From assembly GCA_021772915.1 (NCBI GenBank), contig JAJFLB010000024.1, positions 1-57,575 of the forward strand: 57,575 nt of DNA, given 5' to 3'. The translations under genes and the position numbers were made by a program. The number at the start of each line of letters is the position of its first letter. The stretch's first letter is position 1. The notes beneath the pieces are model-generated. The model saw only the letters and a program-made list of their open reading frames with translations, was not told where the DNA came from and did not search any database. This document shows, one piece after another, positions 34,904 through 43,283 of the stretch. Source of the DNA: Gammaproteobacteria bacterium. Lineage in GTDB: Bacteria; Pseudomonadota; Gammaproteobacteria; Xanthomonadales; SZUA-36.

Positions 34904-36271
34904 ATGATCAGAACCAGTACACCAAAAAACCATCGCGCCGAAGTTCTGCGAACCTTGCATTTGGGAGCGCCAGTCATGGTGGGTCTTGTAGCCGGTTTCA
35001 GTATGAATTTTGTTGACACGGTAATGGCTGGCAGGTTGCCGCAACGGGAAATTGCACTGGCAGCCATTTCTACTGGTGGTGCAATATGGTCGGCTGCACT
35101 GATGTTCACACTGGGTCTGATGATGGCCGTGCAACCCACGGTGGCCCAACTCGACGGCGCCGGTAACAGACCGCAGGGTGGCGTAGTTGTCAGGCAGGGG
35201 TTTTGGCTGTCGCTATTGGTGGCCATTCCCTATGTGCTCATATTGATCTGGGGTGAAGTCGTATTTCGATGGATTGCAGTGGACTCCAGCATCACGGCCA
35301 CGGCAGTTGAATACCTGCGGGCACTGGCGTGGGGTGCCCCCGGTATCTGTTTGTTGCTGCTGCTGCGTTATTTCAGTGAGGGAGGTGGCCACACCCGACC
35401 CACCATGTATATCGGTTTACTCGGTGTGATGCTGAATATTCCACTCAACTATGTATTGATGTTTGGCAAGCTGGGTATGCCGGCGTTAGGTGCGCAAGGT
35501 ATCGGCTATTCCACCTCCATCGTAATCTGGCTGCAGTTAACCCTGATGTTTTTCATTGTGCGTTCGCATCGGCATTTCTGTGAATTCGAACTATTCGCCC
35601 GCTGGGACTGGCCACAATGGAAGCCGATTAAGCAGCTTCTGGTAATTGGGCTGCCCATCGCGGGGGGCATTTTCGTGGAAGGCAGCCTGTTTGTCGGGGC
35701 AGCCCTGTTGATTGCGCGTCTTGGTCCCCTGCCGGCTTCTGCCCATCTGATCGCGATCAATTTCTCCGCGTTGATGTTCATGGTGCCACTTGGTCTGGCC
35801 AGCGCGGTGACGACACGCGTGGGTAACGCGCTCGGCAGGGGAGAGCCTGCTGCCGCCAGATACGCCGGCCTCATTGGTCTTGCGATTGTGCTGGTAACAC
35901 AAACCTTCAGTGCCTCGCTGATGCTGTTTGTGCCCGAATTCATCGTCGGAATATATACTGACGATGCGGCTATTTTGTCAATCGCCGTGAGCTTGCTGTT
36001 TTTATCCGCGATCTTTCAATACGCCGACGGCATTCAGATTTGTGCCGCCGGGGCGCTACGAGGTCTCAAGGACACACTGGTTCCCATGTTCATCAATGTG
36101 TTGTCATACTTGTTGATTGGCTTGAGTGTTGGTTACTACCTGACCTTCAACAAGGCCATGGGGCCCGCCGGAATGTGGATCGGCATGATAGCCGGTTTGT
36201 CTCTTGGTGCTGTCTTGTTACTTAGCCGATTTATGATCCTGAGCTCACGTTTGGCCAGGGGACAGGATTAG
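34904..36271 (+). CDS. norM: MATE-family multidrug/cation efflux transporter
   Basis: 455 residues in twelve membrane segments. GAPVMVGLVAGFSMNFVDTVMAG, LGLMMAVQPTVAQLDGAGN, PLNYVLMFGKLG and IAINFSALMFMVPLGLASAVTTRVGNALG are the NorM/MatE signature helices. It exports cationic drugs or metabolites in exchange for Na+ or H+. Its substrate range cannot be read from sequence. Start ATG 34904. The TAG stop is the first part of the REP-like element that follows. Confidence 0.9.
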   Translation: MIRTSTPKNHRAEVLRTLHLGAPVMVGLVAGFSMNFVDTVMAGRLPQREIALAAISTGGAIWSAALMFTLGLMMAVQPTVAQLDGAGNRPQGGVVVRQGFWLSLLVAIPYVLILIWGEVVFRWIAVDSSITATAVEYLRALAWGAPGICLLLLLRYFSEGGGHTRPTMYIGLLGVMLNIPLNYVLMFGKLGMPALGAQGIGYSTSIVIWLQLTLMFFIVRSHRHFCEFELFARWDWPQWKPIKQLLVIGLPIAGGIFVEGSLFVGAALLIARLGPLPASAHLIAINFSALMFMVPLGLASAVTTRVGNALGRGEPAAARYAGLIGLAIVLVTQTFSASLMLFVPEFIVGIYTDDAAILSIAVSLLFLSAIFQYADGIQICAAGALRGLKDTLVPMFINVLSYLLIGLSVGYYLTFNKAMGPAGMWIGMIAGLSLGAVLLLSRFMILSSRLARGQD

Positions 36272-36362
36272 TAGGACCGAAGAGCTTGCTTATCGGGAAA
36301 ATCAAATGGGACAGTGTGTCCTTGTGATCAGGGTTCCCGAAGAGCAAGCTCTTCGGTCCTAC
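36271..36362. repeat. REP-like inverted pair downstream of the MATE gene
   Basis: Left copy GTAGGACCGAAGAGCTTGCT at 36271-36290 and a perfect inverted copy at 36343-36362, 52 bases apart. The right copy is also a hairpin by itself (CCGAAGAG, loop, CTCTTCGG). Similar 20-mers occur at 26897-26916. This is the arrangement of inverted REP pairs (BIME/REPIN-like) in Pseudomonas and other gammaproteobacteria. It lies between two convergent genes and may limit read-through. Confidence 0.75.
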
Positions 36363-36377
36363 ACTACACTAGCGTTC

Positions 36378-37046
36378 TTATGCGATCCGGGCCTTCAGTT
36401 GCTCCAGTTCCGCTTCAATTGATGGATCCGTGGGTAACTCTTCCGCGATCCAGGCATTGCTCGTCGGGCCTCCAAACTCGTAGGAATGGACCCGGGCTTC
36501 GAGTCTTTCCACCTGTGATTGCAGACGGTCAAAGCGGCCCATGGCGCGGCTAACTCTGCGCTCAGCGGGTGAAAGGGATTGCTCCGCATTGACCGCATGG
36601 CCGTTTGTCGGCCGGGATTTGCGGCTTTTGATATCCTTCAACTTGGATTTGGCTTCCGACAACTTACGTTTGAGGGTTACCACGTCAAATTCGAGTTGAG
36701 TCGTTCGCTCAGCAAGGCTTTCCGATTCGCTATCGGCAGTTTGAAGTGCCTGCTCAAGTTGCGCTTTGGCCTTCAACGCGGCCCGGGCCAGGTCGTCGCG
36801 ATCGGTTTCTACAGATTTTTCCGCCCGCTCTGTCCATTGTGCTATTTCCTTTTTGTAACGTTCTTGCAGGCGTTGCAAGTGTGTTTGCTCAGCGAGTAGA
36901 TCGGCACTGGCCAGACGGGCGTCTTCGGCGGCGTCTTCCATATCGCGGATAAGTGCCCGCAAAAGTTTCTCTGGATCCTCTGCTTTCTCAAGCAGTGAAT
37001 TGACGTTGGCGGCGATCACGTAACGTAAGCGAGAAAATGATCCCAT
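36378..37046 (-). CDS. pspA: Phage shock protein A, PspA/IM30 family
   Basis: 222 residues, almost entirely coiled-coil helix. MGSFSRLRYVIAANVNSLLEKAEDPEKLL at the start is the membrane-binding amphipathic helix, and ALIRDMEDAAEDARLASADLL follows in family register. PspA polymerises on inner membrane patches that leak protons and in enterobacteria also inhibits PspF. It starts at ATG 37046 after CAAGGAGAC. A sigma-54-type promoter is visible upstream. It is divergent from the sppA gene. No pspB/pspC neighbours are seen. Confidence 0.93.
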   Translation of the reverse strand: MGSFSRLRYVIAANVNSLLEKAEDPEKLLRALIRDMEDAAEDARLASADLLAEQTHLQRLQERYKKEIAQWTERAEKSVETDRDDLARAALKAKAQLEQALQTADSESESLAERTTQLEFDVVTLKRKLSEAKSKLKDIKSRKSRPTNGHAVNAEQSLSPAERRVSRAMGRFDRLQSQVERLEARVHSYEFGGPTSNAWIAEELPTDPSIEAELEQLKARIA

Positions 37047-37107
37047 GGTTCAGTCTCCTTGTTCATTAATTGGTTCAGGGCATTGTTAACAGGCTCTGTG
37101 TAACTAG

Positions 37108-37124
37108 ATGCAGAAATCGTGCCA
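37108..37124 (-). promoter_or_regulatory. Sigma-54-type promoter of pspA
   Basis: Read on the minus strand, 37124-37108 gives TGGCACGATTTCTGCAT. Compared with TGGCACG-N4-TTGCA, only one base (C for T before TGC) differs. The -24 GG and -12 GC pairs are intact at correct spacing. Transcription would start near 37098, about 50 bases before the pspA start codon. This is as expected for PspF-activated psp promoters. An enhancer site for PspF was not identified. Confidence 0.85.
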
Positions 37125-37317
37125 TGGGGTGAAACGTTTTCAAAAACAGTGAATTAGGATATAAATGGCAGCTGAGCAGGGCTGGGAAGTGGTTTTTTTG
37201 ACAAACTGTTGGCGGTTTTGCCTGGAAGTAACCCGGCAAACCCGTGTGACCTTCGGCCGATTGTGGTTAGCAGTCACTGTCAATACAATAGCCCACAGTT
37301 TAATCACTGGCGATAAC

Positions 37318-39165
37318 ATGGCTAATGAGCGTCCATTCTTTTTGAGACTTGCGTTGGGTGCCTGGCACTTCATTAATGGCAGCAGAAAGGTTTTTCTGAA
37401 CCTGCTTTTTCTGATCCTTCTTTACATGATTTATGTCGTACTTCAACCACCTGATACGTTTCGTCTAAAACCCGAATCGACACTGGTGGTGCGGCCGTAT
37501 GGGAATGTCGTGGAGCAGTACACGACCACGCCCATGGATCGAGCATTGCAGGAAGCAACCGGCCAGGACAGGAATGAAACCCGTTTGCGGGATATGCTCG
37601 AAGTCATTCATCGTGCCGCCGGCGATAGCGCTATTAGTCAATTGGTAATTGATCCTTCTTACATGTGGAGTATCGGGTTGGCGGCATTGCAGGATCTGAG
37701 CAATGCTTTGGATAAATTCAGGTCCACCGGCAAGATGGTGATAGCGGTGGCGGACAATCTCGGGCAGCAGCAGTATTATCTGGCATCACTTGCGGACGAA
37801 ATCTGGCTGAACCCTGATGGAATGGTCTGGTTGGAGGGTTATTCAGACTACCGTCACTTTTATCGTGAAGGATTGGAAAAGCTGGCCGTGGAAATCAACC
37901 TTTTCCGGGTAGGCAAGTACAAGTCGGCGATGGAGCCGTATGTTCGTGATGACATGTCAGAAGAGGCCAAGGAAGCCGGCAGGTCATGGCTTGGCAATTT
38001 GTGGCAACAGTACCTTGAGGGCGTAGCTGAGCATCGAGGCCTCATGTTGCTGTCACTACAGGACGCAATCGACGATTTGCCCAGCAATATTGAGGCAATC
38101 GGCGGAAATTTTGCGCGATATGCCATGGATTTGGGTTTGGTGGATCGACTGATGACCGCACCTGAGGCCCGTCTGGAACTGGCCCGGCGTGGTACCGCAG
38201 ACCGGGCAGGTGACAGCTACCGTGCTGTTGGCATGCAGGATTATCTCGACCTCACCAGGAGGAAATCGAGCTTCAACAACGGCAAACATATCGCCATCGT
38301 AATCGCCGAGGGTGAAATCGTCAGTGGGAGTCACCCGCCCGGCCGTATCGGCTCTATTTCCACGGCAGAACAACTTCGTCGTGCCGCCCGCAACGAGGAG
38401 GTTGCCGCCGTGGTGTTGCGCATCAACAGTCCGGGTGGGGAAGCGCAAGCTTCCGAATCTCTGCGTCTGGAGTTACAGCAGGTCAGGGACGCCGGAAAAA
38501 AGGTGGTTGTATCCATGGGCAATGTTGCCGCTTCCGGGGGTTACTGGATGTCAATGGCCGCGGATGAAGTCTGGGCCAGTCCGGCAACCATCACCGGCTC
38601 AATTGGTGTGTTTGGAATGTTGCCCACCTTCGCTGGCACGCTCGACAAGATCGGTGTACACACTGATGGGTTCGGGACTACAGAATTAGCAGGAAAAATC
38701 AGGTTGGACCGATCGTTGGATCCGGATATGGCACGTGTACTCCAGTCCTCCACGGAAAGGACATATCAGCAGTTTATCAACCTGGTCAGGGTTGCCCGCA
38801 ACAAGAACACCAAAGCGGAAGTTGAAAAGGTTGCGCAGGGTCAGGTGTGGAGTGGCGAGCAGGCACTGGCCCACGGATTGGTCGATAAAACCGGAACATT
38901 TCAGGATGCCATTGAAGCCGGCGCGCGTATTGCAGGTTTGGGTGACAACTATCAGCTGGACTGGATTGAACCCAAGAGGTCAAACCTCGATAAATTTTTG
39001 ACGGAATTCCTTGCCGGGGCAGTTGCCAGGATGGACCTGTCAATCAGCACACCGGCCAGACTACCAGTATCCTGGTTACAAAATATGTTTGACGATTTGC
39101 AGTTTATTGCGACGCGGGAAACCAAGTTCACAATTGCCGCACACTGCTTGTGTGATCTTCAATAG
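37318..39165 (+). CDS. sppA: Signal peptide peptidase SppA, 67K type
   Basis: About 615 residues from ATG 37318 (MANERPFFLRLALGAW), close to the E. coli length; the frame back to 37165 is unneeded. One membrane anchor near residues 20-40 (VFLNLLFLILLYMIYVVL). Two duplicated peptidase S49 halves: the first has GKYKSAMEP with the probable lysine K202, the second has GNVAASGGYW with serine S406, which together form the Ser/Lys dyad as in E. coli SppA. It cleaves leftover signal peptides in the inner membrane. Divergent from pspA; both serve envelope upkeep. Confidence 0.95.
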   Translation: MANERPFFLRLALGAWHFINGSRKVFLNLLFLILLYMIYVVLQPPDTFRLKPESTLVVRPYGNVVEQYTTTPMDRALQEATGQDRNETRLRDMLEVIHRAAGDSAISQLVIDPSYMWSIGLAALQDLSNALDKFRSTGKMVIAVADNLGQQQYYLASLADEIWLNPDGMVWLEGYSDYRHFYREGLEKLAVEINLFRVGKYKSAMEPYVRDDMSEEAKEAGRSWLGNLWQQYLEGVAEHRGLMLLSLQDAIDDLPSNIEAIGGNFARYAMDLGLVDRLMTAPEARLELARRGTADRAGDSYRAVGMQDYLDLTRRKSSFNNGKHIAIVIAEGEIVSGSHPPGRIGSISTAEQLRRAARNEEVAAVVLRINSPGGEAQASESLRLELQQVRDAGKKVVVSMGNVAASGGYWMSMAADEVWASPATITGSIGVFGMLPTFAGTLDKIGVHTDGFGTTELAGKIRLDRSLDPDMARVLQSSTERTYQQFINLVRVARNKNTKAEVEKVAQGQVWSGEQALAHGLVDKTGTFQDAIEAGARIAGLGDNYQLDWIEPKRSNLDKFLTEFLAGAVARMDLSISTPARLPVSWLQNMFDDLQFIATRETKFTIAAHCLCDLQ

Positions 39166-39581
39166 TTTCTTTGAGTGGGGTCCGGCAGGCCGGAATGTAG
39201 TAACCAGCGCTTCGTGTTTGCGTCGTATTTCCAATATTGTTCGTTGGTAATCGTGCGTTCGCGGGCCTGATTCTTGTTGAACATTTTGATTTCTACAAGT
39301 TGTTTGAGACCGCTGCCACCATCCACGAGAACAGATGACCGCGTCACGTATTGTGTAACTCGAAACAAACGCAATCTATCCAGTTCCAGTCGTGTTACGG
39401 GATGCTCCTGTCGGTATTGCGGTGCGATGAAATTTGTTGCGGCATCCCATTGGGCCCAGCGCACGGTAACTTCGTATTGTTTCAGTGTCTCAGTCAAACC
39501 CTGGGTCTCCCTGGTTTGCGGGCAGGCGGTGAGCAGAAGTGTCATACCGGTTAATAACAGGGTGCGCAGGGTCAGTTTCAT
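39159..39581 (-). CDS. Small lipoprotein of unknown function
   Basis: About 140 residues from ATG 39581 (MKLTLRTLLLTGMTLLLTAC); the longer frame to 39836 overlaps the Kazal gene. The lipobox LLTAC puts the acylated Cys at residue 20. The mature part is soluble, with pairs of aromatic and charged residues (YEVTVRWAQWDAATNFI, RLELDRLRLFRVTQY, YDANTKRWLLHSGLP). I do not recognise a family. Its stop overlaps that of sppA tail to tail. It probably shares a transcript with the Kazal lipoprotein, 16 bases upstream. Confidence 0.75.
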   Translation of the reverse strand: MKLTLRTLLLTGMTLLLTACPQTRETQGLTETLKQYEVTVRWAQWDAATNFIAPQYRQEHPVTRLELDRLRLFRVTQYVTRSSVLVDGGSGLKQLVEIKMFNKNQARERTITNEQYWKYDANTKRWLLHSGLPDPTQRNY

Positions 39582-39597
39582 AAGATCACTCACACTC

Positions 39598-39861
39598 TCA
39601 GTTGTTTTGCTTTGATTTGCATGTCCCTGGTGTATTGCCGGGGACACCCGCGCCACGGGCGCTGCAGGCATTGCTATAGGTTTTACCATCACAACCACAC
39701 ACGGGATCATATTGCATTGTGCAGGCAACGGGCTGTGCGGGTAGTGTGATTGTGCATTGCTCGGTTCCTCCCGTTTCGTCCGGGGGAATGGTGCACCCAC
39801 CGAGTAATACTGCAAGAAAAAAATGCAGCCCCACATCTGTCAAACGGGACCTAGCCCGCAT
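39598..39861 (-). CDS. Kazal-type inhibitor lipoprotein
   Basis: 87 residues. N-terminal [10 protein letters not shown] is a lipobox, acylated Cys near residue 23. The Kazal domain is [29 protein letters not shown]...C with the usual C-x-C-G-x-x-Y spacing of the serine-protease inhibitor fold. It may inhibit a foreign or self protease at the surface. Its ATG (39861) is inside the left terminal repeat of the 39852-40112 element, so the insertion could supply the start; GTG 39834 is an alternative. Six cysteines plausible for disulfides. Confidence 0.8.
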   Translation of the reverse strand: MRARSRLTDVGLHFFLAVLLGGCTIPPDETGGTEQCTITLPAQPVACTMQYDPVCGCDGKTYSNACSARGAGVPGNTPGTCKSKQNN

Positions 39862-40112
39862 ATTTCACCAGTATCCTGGATGATGGCGCCGGCCAGATGC
39901 GACTGGATGCCGAGCTGGACTGAAGGCCATAGCCGTAGCTATGGCCTGATGGAAGCTCAATTCCGGTCGTATCTGGACAAGCCAGGGCCGGGATAGGTAT
40001 TGGGCCGGGTACAAAGTGTACCTGGGGATTTGTTTGTAAATATGTCATTTAATTCAATTGATTCATTTGTTCGCGGTGAGGCCCATTACCGGCTGGTGAA
40101 ACATGCGGGCTA
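39852..40112. repeat. Palindromic element, copy A
   Basis: About 261 bp bounded by terminal inverted repeats TAGCCCGCATATTTCACCAG (39852-39871) and TAGCCCGCATGTTTCACCAG on the other strand (40093-40112), 19 of 20 identical. An internal hairpin GGCCATAGC/GCTATGGCC sits in its centre. A core at about 39981-40030 (GGGCCGGGATAGGTAT...) is shared in the same orientation with copy B at 41409-41650. Its right end forms the stop codon of dgkA; its left end holds the ATG of the Kazal gene. No transposase. Minus-strand open frames in both copies are similar but I do not consider them genes. Confidence 0.75.
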
Positions 40113-40481
40113 AGCATAAAATCTGGTCCAGATCATGCTCAGCCAGCTGGTCGCAATCATGATATGGCAAAACAGGACCGCAGCAGAACCCATGTCCTTG
40201 GCTCTGCCGGAGAGCATGTGTCGCTCCGCACCAATCCGGTCAACCGTGTTCTCCACGGCGCTGTTCAAGAGTTCGACGATGAGTAGCAGAAACAGCGGCA
40301 ATACCAACAACAACCACTCTATAATTGTCCGTGCCAGCCAGACCGACAGGGCAAGCAGAACGATCACTAAGACGATGTCCTGTCTGAAAGCAGCTTCGTG
40401 CTGCCAGGCGTCGCGTATACCACGCATCGAGTTTCTTGCCGCCGAAGTAATCCGGCCGATACCCTGGAGCCCTGACTTCAT
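40110..40481 (-). CDS. dgkA: Diacylglycerol kinase
   Basis: 123 residues, three membrane helices after an N-terminal amphipathic stretch. Motifs: RITSAARNSMRGIRDAWQHEAAFRQD and LLIVELLNSAVENTVDRIGAERH, which include the conserved active-site glutamates and asparagine of the prokaryotic DgkA family. It phosphorylates diacylglycerol with ATP and recycles lipids from membrane-derived oligosaccharide or LPS modification. The C-terminus is a third helix. Start ATG 40481. The TAG stop lies in the terminal repeat of copy A. Confidence 0.95.
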   Translation of the reverse strand: MKSGLQGIGRITSAARNSMRGIRDAWQHEAAFRQDIVLVIVLLALSVWLARTIIEWLLLVLPLFLLLIVELLNSAVENTVDRIGAERHMLSGRAKDMGSAAVLFCHIMIATSWLSMIWTRFYA

Positions 40482-40644
40482 TTACTGAGTCCTCGTAATA
40501 TGGTCGCGTACTGAAGCAAGGTTTTCCAATCTGTACCTGGTTAGGCCAGTGCGCAGCTTAACCGTTTCTCCAGCAACTGGTATTATGCGTAAGCTGGCCG
40601 GTAACAACAATCCGGTTGGGGTAAATCTGGAGTCAGATACCGAA

Positions 40645-41412
40645 ATGCTTAAAGTCGCCAGTTGGAATGTTAATTCACTGAATGTCCGATTGCCCCACGT
40701 GCTGGCATGGTGTGACATCGCCCAACCCGATGTTCTTGCCCTGCAGGAAACCAAGCTGACCGATGACCGTTTTCCCAAGGAAGAATTGTTGGAAGCAGGT
40801 TATCACAGTGCGTTTTCAGGGCAGAAAACTTATAACGGTGTTGCCGTACTGAGCCGCGAGCCGGCCACCGACAGGGTGACAGATGTTGATGGACTGGACG
40901 ACCCGCAGCGACGGATCCTTGCTGTCACGGTGGGTGATGTGCGAATTATCAACTTATATGTCGTGAACGGCATGGAGGTCGGTTCTGATAAATTCGCGTA
41001 CAAACTACACTGGCTGGAACAGGTGACGCAATGGATTAACGATGAAACTCAACGCTTTGACAAAGTCATTGTTCTGGGTGATTTCAATATCGCACCGGAT
41101 GACCGCGATGTCCATGATCCGGAGTCCTGGCAAGGAAAGATACTCTGTAGCACTCCCGAACGGGCTGCGCTACAACGGATACTTGATACGGGCCTTTCGG
41201 ATACGTTCAGACTGTTTGACCAGGCAGAAAAGAGCTGGAGTTGGTGGGATTACCGCATGGCTTCTTTCAGGCGCAACATGGGTTTGCGGATCGACCTCGT
41301 GTTGGCTTCGGCGACCCTGGCAAAGGTGTGCAGTGCGGCCTATATAGACAAAGAACCGCGTCGCCAGGAACGGCCATCAGACCACACCCCGGTTGTAGCG
41401 GAGTTTTACTAA
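40645..41412 (+). CDS. xthA: Exodeoxyribonuclease III family
   Basis: About 255 residues from ATG 40645 (MLKVASWNVNSLNVRL). ALQETKLTD, GDFNIAPDDRDVHDP, RIDLVLAS and RPSDHTPVVAEFY are the endonuclease/exonuclease/phosphatase (EEP) signatures of ExoIII: metal Glu in ETK, catalytic Asp and Asn in GDFN, and the active-site HxP. It cuts at abasic sites and degrades from blunt 3' ends. Length and motifs match XthA. Divergent from dgkA. Its TAA stop is the first base triplet of the terminal repeat of copy B. Confidence 0.93.
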   Translation: MLKVASWNVNSLNVRLPHVLAWCDIAQPDVLALQETKLTDDRFPKEELLEAGYHSAFSGQKTYNGVAVLSREPATDRVTDVDGLDDPQRRILAVTVGDVRIINLYVVNGMEVGSDKFAYKLHWLEQVTQWINDETQRFDKVIVLGDFNIAPDDRDVHDPESWQGKILCSTPERAALQRILDTGLSDTFRLFDQAEKSWSWWDYRMASFRRNMGLRIDLVLASATLAKVCSAAYIDKEPRRQERPSDHTPVVAEFY

Positions 41413-41650
41413 CCCACATATCGTACCAGTATCCCGGAGAAGGTGAGAGGACGTAAGGCCGTGAAACGGCCGAGAAGCTGGCCTGGGCCATCGGGAACCG
41501 ATCGAGAGACTGGTCTGGCCAGGGCCGGGATAGGTATCGGGCCGGGTATAAAGTGTAACTCGGGATTGATCAATAAATTCGCCGTTGAGTTCAACAGAGC
41601 CACATACGTGAAGTGAGGCCCTATACCGGCTAGTGCGATATGTGGGTTAG
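41409..41650. repeat. Palindromic element, copy B
   Basis: About 242 bp with a perfect 15-bp terminal inverted repeat, CTAACCCACATATCG at 41409-41423 and its complement at 41636-41650. The core at about 41518-41565 closely matches copy A in the same orientation, while the middle differs and contains its own small hairpins (GGCCGTGAAACGGCC). The left end is used as the xthA stop codon (TAA) and the right end as that of the glutaredoxin fusion gene (TAA). Copies A and B thus bracket dgkA-xthA as direct repeats. Confidence 0.78.
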
Positions 41651-42576
41651 CCCTTATAACGTGGAACGGCGGGGTCTATGTGTTGTGACCAGGCGTCAAT
41701 TCCACCTGTGACATTGCTCACATTTTCAAAACCCAGCTTTCGAAAATGCTCGGCAGCTACCTGGCTGCGCTGGCCTGTGTGGCATATGAAGGCCAAAGCC
41801 GTATCTTTGGGCATGCCTTCTACCTCTGCCATGGTGTCGCCATCCATCCTTCTGGCAGCTTCAATTGATGCCTGTGCGCGCTCATCACTGCCACGTACAT
41901 CGATCAGTATTATTTTATCCTCTTCAAGCACTTGCTTGAGTTCATCCACCGTCATCTGGTTAACCGCTCGAGGTGCTTGCGGCAGGCTGATGCTCAGACC
42001 TTCACCTTCTATTGTTTCTGTCCAGTCGATCACGGCACCACTTGCCCGTTGGGCTGAAACCACGTCGAAAAGAAGCGTGATGCCGTTGGCCTCAACCTTG
42101 ATTTCATGACCCTCTGCTGGTGCCAGGTCGAACTGTGACTGCCAACCGGCGTCTACTCTGAAATGTAAACCGATCCCGTCATTACCCGCTATGGCTTCCA
42201 GAATCTTCCCTGCAGCGGCATCGGTGATGGTGATTTCCGGTGGCGTAAGATCCGGAGCCTCGATACCCAGCATTTCATGAAGCTCACCATTGTTGAACAT
42301 GGCTGTCACGATATCGCACCCACCCACCAATTCCTTGTTGATATATAACTGAGGAATTGTAGGCCAGTTACCAAATTCCTTGATGCCCTCACGTATGTCC
42401 TGGTCTTGCAGGACGTCTACACTGGAGTAGTCATTCAGAATGGAATCAAGCATGCCTGTGGTTTTTGCTGAAAACCCGCACATAGGTGCCTGCGGTGTTC
42501 CTTTCATAAACAGGACGACACGGTCCTGCTGCAAAAGTCCTTCAATCTTTTCACGGGTGCTGTCGTTAAGACTCAT
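41647..42576 (-). CDS. Grx4-type glutaredoxin / A-type-like / rhodanese fusion
   Basis: About 309 residues from ATG 42576. Domain 1 (1-105): monothiol glutaredoxin with APMCGFSAKT (CGFS, C33) and WPTIPQLYI, as in Grx4, which binds Fe-S clusters with glutathione. Domain 2 (about 109-198): EITITDAAAGKILEAI...VVSAQRASGAVIDW resembles the A-type carrier fold but has no cluster cysteines. Domain 3 (about 205-305): rhodanese with LIDVRGSDERAQ and CHTGQRS (C265), a persulfide carrier loop. Known components of cluster trafficking are combined in one chain: scaffold, carrier-like platform and sulfur donor. Each domain's family is clear; joint function is inferred. Confidence 0.9.
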   Translation of the reverse strand: MSLNDSTREKIEGLLQQDRVVLFMKGTPQAPMCGFSAKTTGMLDSILNDYSSVDVLQDQDIREGIKEFGNWPTIPQLYINKELVGGCDIVTAMFNNGELHEMLGIEAPDLTPPEITITDAAAGKILEAIAGNDGIGLHFRVDAGWQSQFDLAPAEGHEIKVEANGITLLFDVVSAQRASGAVIDWTETIEGEGLSISLPQAPRAVNQMTVDELKQVLEEDKIILIDVRGSDERAQASIEAARRMDGDTMAEVEGMPKDTALAFICHTGQRSQVAAEHFRKLGFENVSNVTGGIDAWSQHIDPAVPRYKG

Positions 42577-42700
42577 AAGGTGCGATTCCAATACTTTTCA
42601 GGTGACGCATTACATGGGGTTTGGACAAAAGTTTCTCAAGGCTCATCACTACGGGCAACCGGTCAAGCTTGTGGATTCCAGCCACTGGTTGCCGGCTTGA

Positions 42701-43264
42701 TCAGAACAACGAAAACGGCGATTTTGATGCGCCACCGCTTCGATCACCTCGGCGTCTGCGCCGCATGCGCGAATGTAATTGTTGTCGGCGTTCTTCCAGC
42801 CAGTCGGATCTTTGTGGTGTAGGGGTTTCCTCTCCACGGCGACTGACCTCGGATGTTCGAAAGACCACAAACTCTTTATAAGCCTGGATTTCGTGTTCAA
42901 GTTCCCGGCACACGATTTCGACCATGATGGCATCGTCCAGGAATCCCAGGCATGGAATATCATCAGGGATCAAATCTTCGGGTTCGGAAAAGTACGACAG
43001 GGCAGCAAGCACGCGTTGGTGGTCGTCATCCGCCAGCCCCCAGTTCTTGTCTCCAACCATGGCTACCAGACCTTCCAACTGACTCATGCGGTCACGGATG
43101 AAATCTGCAGCATCAGACTGGCTTATTTGCCCTAGTAGCTGTTGTGCTTTTTCGACGATGTCTTCCTGGGATGCTCCTTTGGATTTCTTGCACGCACGTA
43201 GCATGACCTCGCGAAATTGATCAAGATCTGACTGGCTGAGTTCAAAACTAATATGTAAGGACAT
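42701..43264 (-). CDS. YkvA/DUF1232-family protein
   Basis: 187 residues. The core is DDDHQRVLAALSYFSEPEDLIPDDIPCLGFLDDAIMVEIVCREL, the DUF1232 signature (YkvA family; LIPD...GxxDD). The N-terminal half is helical and the C-terminal end is a strongly basic tail (RMRRRRRGDRSGG) that might bind nucleic acid or membrane phosphates. Function unknown. Start ATG 43264 with AGGA upstream. It is co-directional with the LEA14-type and ABC genes. Confidence 0.8.
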   Translation of the reverse strand: MSLHISFELSQSDLDQFREVMLRACKKSKGASQEDIVEKAQQLLGQISQSDAADFIRDRMSQLEGLVAMVGDKNWGLADDDHQRVLAALSYFSEPEDLIPDDIPCLGFLDDAIMVEIVCRELEHEIQAYKEFVVFRTSEVSRRGEETPTPQRSDWLEERRQQLHSRMRRRRRGDRSGGASKSPFSLF

Positions 43265-43283
43265 GCGTGGTTCCTGCTGTCAT

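Noticed and set aside
39851-40048. Minus-strand open frame in copy A (and its relative 41409-41603 in copy B)
   Set aside because: Both frames share a GPIPIPAL stretch, but they just mirror the repeated core and have no ribosome site or conservation outside it.
41409-41650. Integron attC site
   Set aside because: Ends CTAAC...GTTAG look suggestive, but the element is far longer than attC sites, has no core 7-bp R'/R'' pair inside and no integron integrase is nearby.
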